Shown piece after piece: positions 1-9,760 of a DNA stretch of 64,000 nt. Each line of letters begins with the position of its first letter. Position 1 is the first letter of the stretch. The DNA is from an uncultured Clostridia bacterium. GTDB taxonomy: Bacteria > Bacillota > Clostridia > Oscillospirales > Acutalibacteraceae. Under the pieces are notes generated by a model. That model searched no databases and was not told the origin of the DNA. It saw only the letters and a program-made list of their open reading frames with translations. Position numbers and translations under genes: made by a program. The stretch is taken from the NCBI GenBank assembly GCA_947623175.1, contig CANQGK010000001.1, positions 1 to 64,000 of the forward strand, in the 5' to 3' direction.

Positions 1-41
1 GTTTGGAAAGTCCCGAAACCCGCATAAACACTGGCTTTTTC

Positions 42-1550
42 TTACTTGTCGTTCGGTAAGGACTTCATTGTCGGGAAAAGTATAACCTCTCTTATCGAGT
101 CGGAATTGGTAAGGAGCATTACCGCTCGGTCTATTCCTATGCCCATGCCGCCTGTGGGGGGCATGCCGTATTCCATTGCTGTGAGGAAATCCTCGTCGAG
201 CATTTCGGCTTCGTCGTCGCCGCGTTCGCGAAGCTCCAACTGCTTTTCGAAGCGCTCGCGCTGAACGATCGGATCGTTAAGCTCCGAATAGGCGTTCGCA
301 AGCTCACTGCGGCAAATAAAGAGCTCAAAGCGCTCGGTAAGCCGCGGATCTTCGGGCGACGCCTTTGTAAGCGGAGATACCTCTACCGGATACATTGTAA
401 TAAAGGTAGGCTCTACAAGTTTTTCCTCTACCCTTTGGTCAAAGCATGCATAAAGGGCGTTGCCCCAGGTTTTATCGGCGGTATCAGCCAATTCCACACC
501 GATAGCTTCCGCCGCGGCTACGGCTTCGGCGTCGTCGGTGACGGCGGCAAAATCAACGCCCGTATATTCCTTTACGGCGTCTACCATGGTAAGTCTGCGC
601 CAGCCGGGTGTAAGGTCGATTTTTTCGCCCTGCCATTCTACCTCGTAAGTGCCGAGAATTTCCTTTGCCGCGCCGGAAATGATACCCTCGGCGATATCCA
701 TCATATCATGAAAATCCGCATAAGCCTGGTAAAGCTCAACCGTGGTAAATTCGGGATTGTGCTTGGGATCCATACCCTCGTTGCGGAAAATTCTGCCTAT
801 TTCGTATACTCTGTCCATACCGCCGACTATCAGCCGCTTTAAAGGCAATTCGGTGGCAATTCGCATATACATCGGTATATTAAGGGTATTGTGATGAGTG
901 ATAAAAGGTCTTGCCGCCGCGCCGCCGACAATTGTATTGAGCACGGGCGTTTCCACCTCGATATAATCCATATCGTCAAGATATTTGCGCATATATTTAA
1001 TAAACTGCGAGCGAATAATAAAATTGCGCTTGACGTTGTCGTTCATGATAAGATCCACGTATCTTTGACGAAATCTCAAATCGTTATTGGTAAGACCATG
1101 GAATTTTTCGGGCAGCGGGATGAGCGATTTTGAAAGCAGCTTAATAGCGGTCGCATGAACCGAAATTTCGCCGGTTTGGGTTTTAAAAACAAAGCCCTCC
1201 AAGCCTACAATATCGCCGATATCCCATTTTTTAAAGGAGGCGTAAAGCTCCTCCCCTACGTCGTCGCGGCGAACGTAAAGCTGAATTTTGCCGGTGGAAT
1301 CCTTCAGTCCTACAAAGCTTGCCTTACCCATAATTCTGCGCGCTACGATGCGTCCGGCAATTTTTACGGTTTTGCCCTCGTACTCCTCAAAAGCGTTTTT
1401 AATTGCGGCAGAGTCGCTGTCAAAATCAAATTTGGTAATTTTAAACGGGTCGTTTCCCGATTCCCGCAAAGCGGCTAATTTTTCTCTTCGCAGCTTGAGT
1501 ATTTCGTTTAAATCCTGCTCGGGAGCGTTATTTACATTATTTTGAGCCAT
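42..1550 (-). CDS. lysS: Lysyl-tRNA synthetase, class II
   Basis: Charges tRNA-Lys with lysine in the cytoplasm. About 502 residues, normal for bacterial LysS. An N-terminal OB-fold anticodon-binding region (roughly residues 50-150) precedes a class II catalytic core. The core shows motif 2 (FRNEG, followed by HNPEFT) and motif 3 (GGMGIGIDR near residue 470). The frame opens 12 bases further upstream at 1562. I prefer the ATG at 1550 because a GGAG Shine-Dalgarno sits 6 bases before it and would lie inside the coding region if the upstream ATG were used. It follows greA on the same strand with a short gap, so the two are probably co-transcribed from the greA promoter. Identification is secure. 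Confidence 0.97.
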   Translation of the reverse strand: MAQNNVNNAPEQDLNEILKLRREKLAALRESGNDPFKITKFDFDSDSAAIKNAFEEYEGKTVKIAGRIVARRIMGKASFVGLKDSTGKIQLYVRRDDVGEELYASFKKWDIGDIVGLEGFVFKTQTGEISVHATAIKLLSKSLIPLPEKFHGLTNNDLRFRQRYVDLIMNDNVKRNFIIRSQFIKYMRKYLDDMDYIEVETPVLNTIVGGAAARPFITHHNTLNIPMYMRIATELPLKRLIVGGMDRVYEIGRIFRNEGMDPKHNPEFTTVELYQAYADFHDMMDIAEGIISGAAKEILGTYEVEWQGEKIDLTPGWRRLTMVDAVKEYTGVDFAAVTDDAEAVAAAEAIGVELADTADKTWGNALYACFDQRVEEKLVEPTFITMYPVEVSPLTKASPEDPRLTERFELFICRSELANAYSELNDPIVQRERFEKQLELRERGDDEAEMLDEDFLTAMEYGMPPTGGMGIGIDRAVMLLTNSDSIREVILFPTMKSLPNDK

Positions 1551-1577
1551 AGTCTTCTCCATCCGTATTTTAACATA

Positions 1578-2051
1578 TTACTTTGAAATATCTATTATCT
1601 TAAGCTTAAATTCGCCGCCGGGGGCTTCTACGGTGACCTCGTCGCCTATTTTTCTGCCCAAAAGCGCCTTACCTACGGGCGACTCGTCCGAAATTTTGCC
1701 CTCGCGCGGGTCGGACTCGGTGGAACCCACGACCTTGTAAACGCTTTCGTCGCCGTACTCGGTATCCAAAACCTTAACCTTGACGCCTATCATAACCGAT
1801 TTGGCTTTGCCCTTAACGTCTTCGATAATTTCAACGTTTTTAAGCATAGCCTCGATTTCGGCAATTCGCGCCTCGATTTTGGCCTGCTCGTTTTTGGCTT
1901 CGTCGTACTCGCTGTTTTCCGAAAGATCGCCGTATCCGCGCGCAATCTTGATTTTTTCGGCAATATCCGCACGACCTACCGTTTTGAGATTTTCGAGCTC
2001 CTCGTTAAGTTTTTTAAGACCGTCGTCGGTGATTTTAATAGTTTTAGCCAT
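1578..2051 (-). CDS. greA: Transcription elongation factor GreA
   Basis: Rescues backtracked RNA polymerase by stimulating cleavage of the nascent transcript. At 157 residues it has the family length. The N-terminal antiparallel coiled coil spans about residues 1-75, with the conserved acidic tip GDLSENSEY at 41-49 (Asp42 and Glu45 are the catalytic acidic pair in the family). The C-terminal FKBP-like domain contains the usual SPVGKALLG stretch. A good minus-strand promoter (2102-2130) lies directly upstream and lysS directly downstream, giving a greA-lysS transcript as in many Firmicutes. Confidence 0.97.
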   Translation of the reverse strand: MAKTIKITDDGLKKLNEELENLKTVGRADIAEKIKIARGYGDLSENSEYDEAKNEQAKIEARIAEIEAMLKNVEIIEDVKGKAKSVMIGVKVKVLDTEYGDESVYKVVGSTESDPREGKISDESPVGKALLGRKIGDEVTVEAPGGEFKLKIIDISK

Positions 2052-2101
2052 GAAAAGACCTGCTTTCTTTATATTTAATACGATAGAAATACATAAATTA
2101 T

Positions 2102-2130
2102 ATTATATATTTTTTACTCTTATATGTCAA
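2102..2130 (-). promoter_or_regulatory. sigma-A type promoter for greA-lysS
   Basis: On the minus strand a perfect -35 TTGACA (2125-2130) and a perfect -10 TATAAT (2102-2107) are separated by 17 bases. It reads toward greA, whose ATG is at 2051. It is divergent from the response-regulator promoter at 2185-2213, and a 24-bp direct repeat lies between the two. Confidence 0.85.
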
Positions 2131-2136
2131 GAATAT

Positions 2137-2184
2137 GTTTTCGAACGCTTTTTTGATTTTGTTTTCGAACGCTTTTTTGATTTG
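2137..2184. repeat. 24-bp tandem direct repeat between divergent promoters
   Basis: Two adjacent 24-base copies (2137-2160 and 2161-2184) differ only in the last base. Each contains TTTTCGAACG followed by a T-rich CTTTTTTGAT. The second copy ends where the -35 element of the response-regulator promoter begins. This could be a simple replication-slippage duplication or a pair of direct-repeat operator sites; the sequence alone does not decide. Confidence 0.85.
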
Positions 2185-2213
2185 TTGACATAAAATTCAT
2201 AATGAATTATAAT
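2185..2213 (+). promoter_or_regulatory. sigma-A type promoter for the response regulator/kinase genes
   Basis: A perfect -35 TTGACA (2185-2190), a 17-base spacer and a perfect -10 TATAAT (2208-2213). The start codon of the response regulator is 32 bases downstream, preceded by a GAGGT ribosome binding site. The consensus match implies substantial constitutive expression of the sensing genes. Confidence 0.88.
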
Positions 2214-2244
2214 TATAAAAAAGTTTGCAAATACGAGGTAAAAT

Positions 2245-2919
2245 ATGACCTACAAAATATTGATAGTCGAAGACGACAAAGGAATATCCGCAGCCGTAAA
2301 AGACTGCTTGAAAAGTTGGGAGATGCAGGTAGAAACGATAAAGGATTTTCGCAGCATTACGGCGGAATTTTGCAAATTTAACCCGCATCTTGTACTTATG
2401 GATATCTTACTGCCCTTTATGGACGGCTATTATTGGTGCCGCGAAATACGGAAGATTTCCAACGTGCCGATAATTTTTATCTCCTCCGCTTCGGACAATA
2501 TGAATATCGTTATGGCGATGAATATGGGCGGCGACGATTTTATTGCCAAGCCCTTTGATTCGAGCGTTTTGGTTGCCAAAATTCAGGCTCTGCTTCGCCG
2601 AAGCTACGATTTTGCCGCCACCCTTTCCTTTTTATCCTACAAAGGCGCGGTTTTGGATACGAGTAATAACTCACTTATTTACAACAACGAGAAGGTAGAG
2701 CTTACCAAAAACGAATACCGCATACTGCTTTGCCTTATGGAAAACAAGGAAAAAATCGTGAGCCGCGAGCATTTGATGGAAAAGCTCTGGGAATCGGACG
2801 CGTTTGTGGACGATAATACCCTTACGGTCAACATAAACCGCCTGCGTAAAAAGCTTGCGGGCGTGGGGCTTTGCGATTTTATAACTACAAAAGTCGGCGT
2901 AGGATATATGGTGAAATAA
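2245..2919 (+). CDS. OmpR/PhoB-family response regulator, BceR-like
   Basis: DNA-binding response regulator of a peptide-antibiotic sensing module. 224 residues. The receiver domain has the acidic pocket Asp10-Asp11, the phospho-acceptor Asp53 (in LMDILLPFMDG) and the conserved Lys102 (AKPFD). A winged-helix DNA-binding domain occupies about residues 130-224 (LTKNEYRIL, DDNTLTVNINRLRKK). The start is supported by a GAGGT site. It is followed after one base by its kinase, and the ABC transporter genes come next, the arrangement of BceRS-BceAB systems. The likely target is the unusual promoter region at 3923-4017. The family call is strong; the inducing compound is unknown. Confidence 0.93.
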   Translation: MTYKILIVEDDKGISAAVKDCLKSWEMQVETIKDFRSITAEFCKFNPHLVLMDILLPFMDGYYWCREIRKISNVPIIFISSASDNMNIVMAMNMGGDDFIAKPFDSSVLVAKIQALLRRSYDFAATLSFLSYKGAVLDTSNNSLIYNNEKVELTKNEYRILLCLMENKEKIVSREHLMEKLWESDAFVDDNTLTVNINRLRKKLAGVGLCDFITTKVGVGYMVK

Positions 2920-2920
2920 G

Positions 2921-3910
2921 ATGAATACCTTTTTGCGATATCTAAAAACCAAATTACGTACAATAATGATTTTTCTTTTGTTTGCCGTGATATTTGCGGT
3001 TACGTTTTATTTGTATTCCCTGCCCTTAAAGGCGGTTTTATACCCGGATTTGCTGTGTTTGTTTTTCGGAACGGTTTTTTTGATCGCCGATTTTTTGAAA
3101 ACGAACGAAAAATATAAAGCGCTTAAGCGGCTTAAAACCTTTTCCGCCGAAATGATCGAAACCCTTCCGGAGAGCGAGACCGTATGCGAAGAAGAATATA
3201 AAACGATAATCGAAAATCTCAAAAATGAGCTTATCTCCGCAAAAGCCGAATCGCAGACGGCGTATAAGGATATGATAGACTATTATACCGCCTGGGCGCA
3301 TCAAATAAAGACGCCCATAGCCTCCATGAAGCTTACGCTTCAAAACGAGGATTCCGAGCTTTCTCGAAGGCTTTCTTCGGATTTGCTTCGCACACAGCAA
3401 TATGCCGATATGGTGCTGGCGTTTTTACGACTCGGCTCAAAATCGAGCGATTACGTATTTCGCGAGCACCGACTTGACGATATAATTCGCTTTTCGGTAA
3501 AAAAATTCGCCCCCGAATTTATCGACCGCAGGCTTACCCTCGACTACACTCCCACGGACGCTTTCCTTATAACCGACGACAAGTGGCTGTCATTTGTGCT
3601 CGAACAGCTCATATCAAACGCGCTTAAATACACCCAAAGCGGCGGGATCACCATATCGTTAAAGGACAAAACCACTCTGCTTATCGAGGACACCGGCATA
3701 GGCATCAACGAATCTGATTTGCCCCGAATTTTCGAAAAGGGCTTTACCGGCAACAACGGCAGAACCGACAAAAGCGCCAGCGGATTGGGTCTTTACCTTT
3801 GCAAGCAGATTTGCGACCGGTTAAGCATCGGTATTTCCATTACCTCCAAGGTGGGAAAAGGCACGGCGGTAGCCCTTAATTTCGAGCAAAATCCGCTTAA
3901 AGCCGAATAA
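2921..3910 (+). CDS. Intramembrane-sensing histidine kinase, BceS-like
   Basis: Membrane histidine kinase partner of the preceding regulator. 329 residues. Two N-terminal membrane segments (about 13-35 and 38-58) are joined by only a few residues, so there is almost no extracellular sensor. That is the hallmark of BceS-type kinases, which sense through the partner ABC transporter. The HisKA-like helix carries His127 in AHQIKTP. The ATP-binding domain shows the N box around Asn233 (ISNALKY), the G1 box DTGIG at 257-261 and the G2 box GLGL at 288-291. The start codon is one base after the regulator stop, so the two genes are translationally linked. Signal specificity cannot be read from the sequence. 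Confidence 0.92.
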   Translation: MNTFLRYLKTKLRTIMIFLLFAVIFAVTFYLYSLPLKAVLYPDLLCLFFGTVFLIADFLKTNEKYKALKRLKTFSAEMIETLPESETVCEEEYKTIIENLKNELISAKAESQTAYKDMIDYYTAWAHQIKTPIASMKLTLQNEDSELSRRLSSDLLRTQQYADMVLAFLRLGSKSSDYVFREHRLDDIIRFSVKKFAPEFIDRRLTLDYTPTDAFLITDDKWLSFVLEQLISNALKYTQSGGITISLKDKTTLLIEDTGIGINESDLPRIFEKGFTGNNGRTDKSASGLGLYLCKQICDRLSIGISITSKVGKGTAVALNFEQNPLKAE

Positions 3911-3922
3911 TTTTAAAAAAAT

Positions 3923-3997
3923 CTTACAAAAATGAAAGAAAAAGACGGGAATTGTAAGCCGAATCTATGGTGAAGCGGTTCCCGTCCGGTATATAAT
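3923..3997 (+). promoter_or_regulatory. Putative BceR-type activated promoter and operator
   Basis: The region between the kinase and the transporter holds a -10 TATAAT at 3992-3997, but the expected -35 position (3969-3974, GGTGAA) is far from consensus. That suggests activator dependence. Upstream lie CTTACAA (3923-3929) and its inverted copy TTGTAAG (3952-3958). A second interleaved inverted repeat is GACGGGAA (3944-3951) with TTCCCGTC (3979-3986). The placement fits a response-regulator site controlling the transporter. Binding is an inference. Confidence 0.6.
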
Positions 3998-4000
3998 ATT

Positions 4001-4017
4001 CCTGTAAATTTTACAGG
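4001..4017. promoter_or_regulatory. Perfect 17-bp palindrome at the transporter transcription start
   Basis: CCTGTAAA and TTTACAGG flank a single central T. The palindrome starts 3 bases after the -10 element and its right end runs into the Shine-Dalgarno AGGAGG of the ATPase gene. It could be a repressor operator at +1, or, if transcription starts at its left edge, an RNA hairpin that hides the ribosome binding site. Confidence 0.55.
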
Positions 4018-4027
4018 AGGTTTTATA

Positions 4028-4792
4028 ATGAGCTATCTTGAAGTCAAAAACATTAAAAAAGTATATACCACACGGTTCGGCGCAAACAGAGTCGAGGCGC
4101 TGCGCGACGTGAATTTCAGCATAGAAAAGGGCGAATACGTCGCGGTTATGGGCGAATCCGGCAGCGGCAAAACCACCCTTCTCAATATTCTTGCGGCGAT
4201 ATTAAAGCCGACGTCGGGCAGTATAACCCTTGACGGCAACGAGCTGTCGCATATAAAGGATTCCGACCTTGTGGAATACCGCAGAGACAATTTAGGGTTT
4301 GTCTTTCAGGATTTTAATCTGCTCGATACGCTTTCGGTAAAGGATAATATCTATTTACCGATCGTGCTTGCGGGCAAAAATCCCAAAAATCTCGCCGCAA
4401 AACTCGTTTCCCTCGTGAGCACGCTCGGAATTTCGGAAATATTGAAAAAATACCCGTATGAAATTTCGGGCGGTCAAAAACAGCGGGTTGCCATAGCGCG
4501 GGCGCTGATTACCGATCCCAAGCTCATTCTTGCGGACGAGCCGACCGGTTCGTTGGATTCGAAATCATCCGACGATATTCTGCGCTTATTTACCGAAATA
4601 AACAAAGAGGGGCATACGGTGCTTATGGTAACCCATTCGGTAAAAGCGGCAAGCTGTGCAAACCGAATTTTATTTATTAAAGACGGCGAGGTATTTCATC
4701 AAATTTACCGCGGCGACGATACCAACGAACAGCTTTACGGTAAAATTTCCGATACGCTCACATTGCTTCAGACGGGCGGTGAGCGCAGATGA
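4028..4792 (+). CDS. ABC transporter ATPase, BceA/MacB-like
   Basis: ATP-binding subunit of a peptide-antibiotic resistance transporter. 254 residues. Walker A GESGSGKTT at 42-50, Q-loop around FVFQDF (91-96), signature ISGGQKQR at 146-153, Walker B plus D-loop LILADEPTGSLD at 166-177, H-loop VTHS. An AGGAGG site precedes the ATG. The permease gene overlaps the end by four bases (ATGA), indicating translational coupling. The neighbours are the BceRS-like regulators, so the function is most likely sensing and protection against cell-wall-active peptides such as bacitracin-like or lantibiotic compounds. The substrate is not determinable here. Confidence 0.93.
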   Translation: MSYLEVKNIKKVYTTRFGANRVEALRDVNFSIEKGEYVAVMGESGSGKTTLLNILAAILKPTSGSITLDGNELSHIKDSDLVEYRRDNLGFVFQDFNLLDTLSVKDNIYLPIVLAGKNPKNLAAKLVSLVSTLGISEILKKYPYEISGGQKQRVAIARALITDPKLILADEPTGSLDSKSSDDILRLFTEINKEGHTVLMVTHSVKAASCANRILFIKDGEVFHQIYRGDDTNEQLYGKISDTLTLLQTGGERR

Positions 4793-6840
4793 AAAGGTTT
4801 TTATATTTAAGGCTCGCGCTTTCGGGCATTTATAAAAACCGAAAGCTGTATTTACCCTATATTTTAAGCACCGTAGGTACGATAGCCGTCTATTATATTA
4901 TACATTTTCTCTCCTGCTCGCCTTTTGTCATAAATATGGCATACGGAAACAACGTCGGGATCGCGCTCGCTTTGGGTAAAATCGTGATCGCCGTTTTTTC
5001 GCTGATTTTTCTTTTTTACACAAACTCCTTTCTCACAAGAAGGCGTTATAAGGAATTCGGGCTTTACAACATACTCGGTATGACAAAGCGCAATATTTTC
5101 GGCATAGTTTTTTGGGAAACGCTGATTGTCTCCGTAACGGGTTTAGCCGCGGGAATTTTCGTAGGAATAATATTTTCGAAGCTTGCGGAATTGGGACTTA
5201 TGAAATTGATATCCGCCGAAACGAATTATATAATTTTCGTATCGGGCAAGGCTTTATATTATACCGTGCTCATTTACGGCGCACTCTTTTTCATTTTAAT
5301 GTTAAAATCATTTTTCGTGATAAGCAGAACAAATCCCATCGCCTTAATGCAAAGCGAAAACGTGGGCGAAAAGCCCATAAAGGCAAATTGGGTATTGGCT
5401 TTTTCGGGCGCTCTTATTTTGGGAGGCGCCTATTATATGTCGGTTTCGATAGATAATCCGCTTACGGCGCTCACCCTCTTTTTTGTCGCCGTTATAATGG
5501 TAATAATAGGCACCTATTTGCTGTTTATGTCGGGCTCGGTGGCGCTGTGCAAAATTCTTCAAAAAAACAAAAGCTATTATTATAAAAAGAATCATTTTAT
5601 TTCGGTTTCTTCGATGACCTACCGTATGAAGCGCAACGGCGCGGGGCTTGCGTCGATCTGCATTCTTTCCACCATGGTGCTCGTAATGATTTCTTCCACC
5701 GGAAGCCTATATTTCGGAAAAAACAACGCCTTAAAAGCTCGCTATCCCCGCGATACCGAAATATCGGTGGTTTATCATTCTATTGATAAAATATCCGACG
5801 ACAACATTGCTAAAATCAAAAGCGCTTACGATCGGGTTTTTGAAAATCATCGGTTTACCCCTAAAAACGTTTTGGAATACCGCTACGGAGAAATTGCGGG
5901 ATTATTAAAGCAAAATACCGTACAGCCTAACCCCGATTACGATACCGTAAACGTCAATTACAGCGACGTACGTTCGATTTATTTTATAAGCTTAGCCGAT
6001 TACAATCGGGTTTTGGGCACGGATTATACCCTTGAGCCGGGGGAAGCGATGATATACACCTTAAGGTGCAAATACGACGCTAATCTGCTAAACATTGGCG
6101 ATTTAAAGCTGCGGATTGTAAAAACGCTTGACCGGTGTATAAATATCGGTGAGGCAAACTCGCTTATTATGCCCTCATTTTTTATCGTGATACCGGATTT
6201 TAAAGTCCTTACCCCGCTTGCAAGCATAACATTCGGAGATATGCCGGTACTGTTCTTGCGCTATCATTACGGTTACGATTCCGACGCCGAAGCCGACGAG
6301 ACTATAGCCGTTTATAAGGATCAGTCGAGCGCCTTGGAGGATATGCTCACACAAAGCGAGGGCGCTCGGGACGATACCTCGGAATATAACGATTACGGCA
6401 TTTACAGAGGCTGTATAGCGGAAGAAAAGGACGATTTTAATTCGCTTTTCGGCGGGATGTTCTTTTTGGGGATTATACTCTCGATAATTTTCATCATAGC
6501 CGCGGCGGTAATTATTTACTACAAGCAGGTTTCCGAAGGGTATGAGGACGCAAAGCGGTTTGAAATATTGCAAAACGTGGGAATGACCAAAACCGATATC
6601 CGCAAAACGATAAATTCCCAAATTTTAACGGTATTTTTCGCGCCGCTTATCCTTTCGGGGCTCCATTTGGGTTTCGCATTCCCCTTCCTTTGGAAAATTC
6701 TGCAAATGTTCAGCCTTACGAATTTAAGATTTATAATCTCGGTAACCTTAGTCGCTTTTGCAATATTCGGCGTATTCTATACGATAATTTACAAGCTTAC
6801 GGCGAGATTGTATTATTCCATCGTCACCGTAAAAGAATAA
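4789..6840 (+). CDS. ABC transporter permease, BceB-like
   Basis: Membrane subunit of the Bce-type transporter. 683 residues, the length of BceB proteins, which have ten membrane helices. Two N-terminal helices, a four-helix FtsX-like block to about residue 310, then a large extracytoplasmic domain of about 220 residues (roughly 315-535) and a final helix cluster. The large outside loop between helices 7 and 8 is the ligand-sensing domain in this family and is the part expected to determine specificity. It overlaps the ATPase gene by four bases. It ends just before a strong bidirectional terminator shared with valS. Confidence 0.92.
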   Translation: MKRFLYLRLALSGIYKNRKLYLPYILSTVGTIAVYYIIHFLSCSPFVINMAYGNNVGIALALGKIVIAVFSLIFLFYTNSFLTRRRYKEFGLYNILGMTKRNIFGIVFWETLIVSVTGLAAGIFVGIIFSKLAELGLMKLISAETNYIIFVSGKALYYTVLIYGALFFILMLKSFFVISRTNPIALMQSENVGEKPIKANWVLAFSGALILGGAYYMSVSIDNPLTALTLFFVAVIMVIIGTYLLFMSGSVALCKILQKNKSYYYKKNHFISVSSMTYRMKRNGAGLASICILSTMVLVMISSTGSLYFGKNNALKARYPRDTEISVVYHSIDKISDDNIAKIKSAYDRVFENHRFTPKNVLEYRYGEIAGLLKQNTVQPNPDYDTVNVNYSDVRSIYFISLADYNRVLGTDYTLEPGEAMIYTLRCKYDANLLNIGDLKLRIVKTLDRCINIGEANSLIMPSFFIVIPDFKVLTPLASITFGDMPVLFLRYHYGYDSDAEADETIAVYKDQSSALEDMLTQSEGARDDTSEYNDYGIYRGCIAEEKDDFNSLFGGMFFLGIILSIIFIIAAAVIIYYKQVSEGYEDAKRFEILQNVGMTKTDIRKTINSQILTVFFAPLILSGLHLGFAFPFLWKILQMFSLTNLRFIISVTLVAFAIFGVFYTIIYKLTARLYYSIVTVKE

Positions 6841-6888
6841 AACTTAAAATGATAACAAATTTTGCTATTTTACAGCAACGGCAGACTA

Positions 6889-6916
6889 AAAGACCACCGG
6901 CGAACCGGTGGTCTTT
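6889..6916. terminator. Bidirectional intrinsic terminator between bceB-like gene and valS
   Basis: A perfect 12-base-pair stem (AAAGACCACCGG with CCGGTGGTCTTT) closes a CGAA tetraloop. It lies between two convergent genes and ends four bases before the valS stop codon. The plus-strand tail is GCTGTTACATTTTTT, so the U run is not immediate. The very stable stem still makes termination likely in both directions. Confidence 0.8.
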
Positions 6917-6920
6917 GCTG

Positions 6921-9551
6921 TTACATTTTTTCAATATCCGCTATACCTTGCTCTATCATTTTGATTTTTTCGAGTACCTTTTGAAGCCCCTCTTTTTGCT
7001 GTTCAACAAGGTTTGCGGGAGCTTTTGCCAAAAATCCGGGGTTGTTTAATTTCTTTTCGAAAAATTCCTTATCTGCCAGCGCCTTTTTAAGGTCCTTATT
7101 AAGGCGTTCAAGCTCGGCGGCAAAGTCAACCAGCTCGTTCATCGGCATATAAACTGCGGCGGCGTCGGTTATAATTCTGACGGCGCCCTCGCTTTCGAAT
7201 TTATCGCCAATTTCAACCGCCGAAGCGTAACCCAGGCGGCAGATATAAGCGGTGCCCATAGCGAAGGTTTCCTTATCTGCGGAGGCTATTTGAACCTTGG
7301 CTTTTCTCGAGGGCGGCACGTTCATTTCCGCTCTGCGGTTACGAATAGCCTTAATTACCGCCATGATTTTTTCAAATTCGCTCTCTTCTTTTGTAAATTC
7401 GAGCTCTTTACCGAATTCGGGCCAGGCGGCAACCATAAGCGCGTCGCCGCTGTGCGGCATCGACTGCCAGATTTCCTCGGTGATAAAGGGCATAAAGGGA
7501 TGCAGCAGCGCCAAAGTACCGGTAAATACGTAAACCAATACGCTTCTTGCGGTATTTTTAGCGGCTTCGTCGTCGCCGTTAAGGCGCGATTTGCAAATTT
7601 CAATATACCAATCGCAGAATATATCCCAAATAAAATCGTAAAGCTTCTGTACGGCTATGCCTAACTCGTATTTATCGAGATTATCGGTAACCTCCGAAAT
7701 AAGCTTATTGTATTTTGAAAGTATCCATTTATCCTCGAGCGCCAATGCGGAAATATCAAGCGGTATAATTTCGTCGCTTTCAAGATTCATAAGTATAAAT
7801 CTCGCCGCGTTCCAGATTTTGTTTGCAAAGTTGCGGCTCGACTCTACCCGCTCGGGTATATAGCGCATATCGTTTCCGGGGCTGTTGCCTATCGCAAGCG
7901 AAAATCTCAAGGCGTCCGCTCCGTATTCTGCGATAACCTCCAACGGATCTACGCCGTTTCCTAAGGACTTTGACATTTTTCTGCCCTGCGGATCGCGTAC
8001 AAGGCCGTGAATAAGTACGGTATCAAACGGAACCTCGCCCGTCTGCTCAAGACCGGAGAACATCATTCGCATAACCCAGAACGGAATTATATCGTAACCG
8101 GTAACGAGGGTGTTTGTGGGATAATAATGCTTGAAATCTTCGGTTTCTTCGGGCCAGCCGAGGGTTGAGAAGGGCCAGAGCGCCGACGAAAACCAGGTGT
8201 CCAGGGTATCGCCGTCCTGCTCGATATTTTTGCCGTGACAGTGGGCGCATTCGTGCGGCTCGGTCTTGGAAACGGTGATTTCTCCGCAATCGGCGCAGTA
8301 CCATGCTGGGATTCGGTGCCCCCACCAAAGCTGTCGGGAAATGCACCAATCTCTGATATTTTCAAGCCAATGGAAATATACCTTTTCAAATCTTTGGGGG
8401 ATAAATTTGGTATCGCCCTTTTTAACCGCTTCTATAGCGGGCGCCGCCAGAGGCTTCATTTTAACAAACCATTGCTTTGAAACCTTCGGCTCGACCGTAG
8501 AGCCGCAGCGGTAACAGGTGCCTACGTTGTGGGTATAATCCTCCACCTTAACAAGCACGCCTTCGCTTTCCAAATCGGCGACTATGGCTTTTCGCGCTTC
8601 GTATCGGTCCATTCCGGCATATTTCGGATAATCCTCGACGATCCGCGCATCGTCGGTTAAAACGTTTATAACCTCCAAATTATGACGAAGACCTACTTCG
8701 AAGTCGTTGGGATCGTGCGCGGGGGTGATTTTAACAACGCCGGTACCGAAATCCGGTTCAACGTAATCATCAGCCACAACGGGTATTTCACGGTGCACAA
8801 GCGGCAAAATAAGGGTTTTGCCTACTAAATGCTTATATCGCTCGTCGCTCGGGTTTACCGCTACGGCGGTATCGCCCAAGAGGGTTTCGGGGCGGGTGGT
8901 GGCAAGCTGTAAATAGCCGCTGCCGTCGGCAAACGGGTAGCGCAAATGCCAAAAATGACCGGCTTGCTCCTCATATTCAACCTCGGCGTCGGAAATGGAG
9001 GTTTTGCAATGGGGGCACCAATTGATAATCCGCTCGCCGCGATAAATAAGCCCCTTATTGTAAAGGCGAACGAAAACCTCCTTTACGGCGTCGCTGCAGC
9101 CCTCGTCAAGGGTGAAGCGCTCTCTGTCCCAGTCGCATGAGGAGCCGAGCTTTTTGAGCTGTTCGATAATTCTGCCGCCGTATTGCTTTTTCCAAGCCCA
9201 GGCGCGCTCTAAGAAGCCCTCTCTGCCTACGTCCTCTTTGGTAACGCCCTCGGATTTCATTTTTTCGACTATTTTCGCCTCGGTGGCTATGGAAGCGTGG
9301 TCGGTACCCGGAACCCAGAGGGTATCGTAGCCCTGCATACGCTTAAAGCGGATAAGAATATCCTGGAGGGTATTGTCGAGCGCATGCCCCATGTGAAGCT
9401 GACCGGTAATATTCGGAGGCGGAATAACTATCGTAAAGGTTTTTTTGTCTTTTTCGCATTTTGCATGGAAATATTTTCCGTCAAGCCATTGCTTGTAAAT
9501 ACGGTCCTCAACCTCTTTCGGATCGTATTGCTTGGCTAATTCTTTTGCCAT
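6921..9551 (-). CDS. valS: Valyl-tRNA synthetase
   Basis: Charges tRNA-Val and edits misactivated threonine. About 876 residues, typical for bacterial ValRS. The class I HIGH element appears as [14 protein letters not shown] near residue 50. The editing domain lies between about 190 and 340, KMSKS appears as [14 protein letters not shown], and a coiled-coil tRNA-binding arm occupies the C-terminal 70 residues. The frame opens at 9560, but the ATG at 9551 has a GGAGTGA site six bases upstream and is preferred. Its own promoter and a roughly 200-base untranslated leader precede it. No T-box signature is visible in that leader. Confidence 0.96.
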   Translation of the reverse strand: MAKELAKQYDPKEVEDRIYKQWLDGKYFHAKCEKDKKTFTIVIPPPNITGQLHMGHALDNTLQDILIRFKRMQGYDTLWVPGTDHASIATEAKIVEKMKSEGVTKEDVGREGFLERAWAWKKQYGGRIIEQLKKLGSSCDWDRERFTLDEGCSDAVKEVFVRLYNKGLIYRGERIINWCPHCKTSISDAEVEYEEQAGHFWHLRYPFADGSGYLQLATTRPETLLGDTAVAVNPSDERYKHLVGKTLILPLVHREIPVVADDYVEPDFGTGVVKITPAHDPNDFEVGLRHNLEVINVLTDDARIVEDYPKYAGMDRYEARKAIVADLESEGVLVKVEDYTHNVGTCYRCGSTVEPKVSKQWFVKMKPLAAPAIEAVKKGDTKFIPQRFEKVYFHWLENIRDWCISRQLWWGHRIPAWYCADCGEITVSKTEPHECAHCHGKNIEQDGDTLDTWFSSALWPFSTLGWPEETEDFKHYYPTNTLVTGYDIIPFWVMRMMFSGLEQTGEVPFDTVLIHGLVRDPQGRKMSKSLGNGVDPLEVIAEYGADALRFSLAIGNSPGNDMRYIPERVESSRNFANKIWNAARFILMNLESDEIIPLDISALALEDKWILSKYNKLISEVTDNLDKYELGIAVQKLYDFIWDIFCDWYIEICKSRLNGDDEAAKNTARSVLVYVFTGTLALLHPFMPFITEEIWQSMPHSGDALMVAAWPEFGKELEFTKEESEFEKIMAVIKAIRNRRAEMNVPPSRKAKVQIASADKETFAMGTAYICRLGYASAVEIGDKFESEGAVRIITDAAAVYMPMNELVDFAAELERLNKDLKKALADKEFFEKKLNNPGFLAKAPANLVEQQKEGLQKVLEKIKMIEQGIADIEKM

Positions 9552-9760
9552 TTTTTTCACTCCGTTTTGGAAATTTATTCTATTAATATTTTAAAAATTT
9601 GCGCATAAGCTATTATTGTCAGCAAGAGGCGTTTGTATTTACGGCTGACTTTAAAAGCTGTCTGAGATTGAGAACGAACAAACCGGATTTCGAAAAAGCA
9701 TATGCTTTAGGTCGAAACATGGTTGTCGGCTGCGATTTCGGCAGCTTTTTCAATTATTTA

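Noticed and set aside
1-41. Stretch after the lysS stop, on the minus strand AGTGTTTATGCGGGTTTCGG, that could be an integrase attachment site
   Set aside because: No integrase, direct repeat partner or mobile gene is in the window, and only 41 bases are visible.
9624-9722. Small ATG frame (33 codons) in the valS leader as a leader peptide
   Set aside because: No ribosome binding site and only two valine codons, so it does not look like a valine attenuator.
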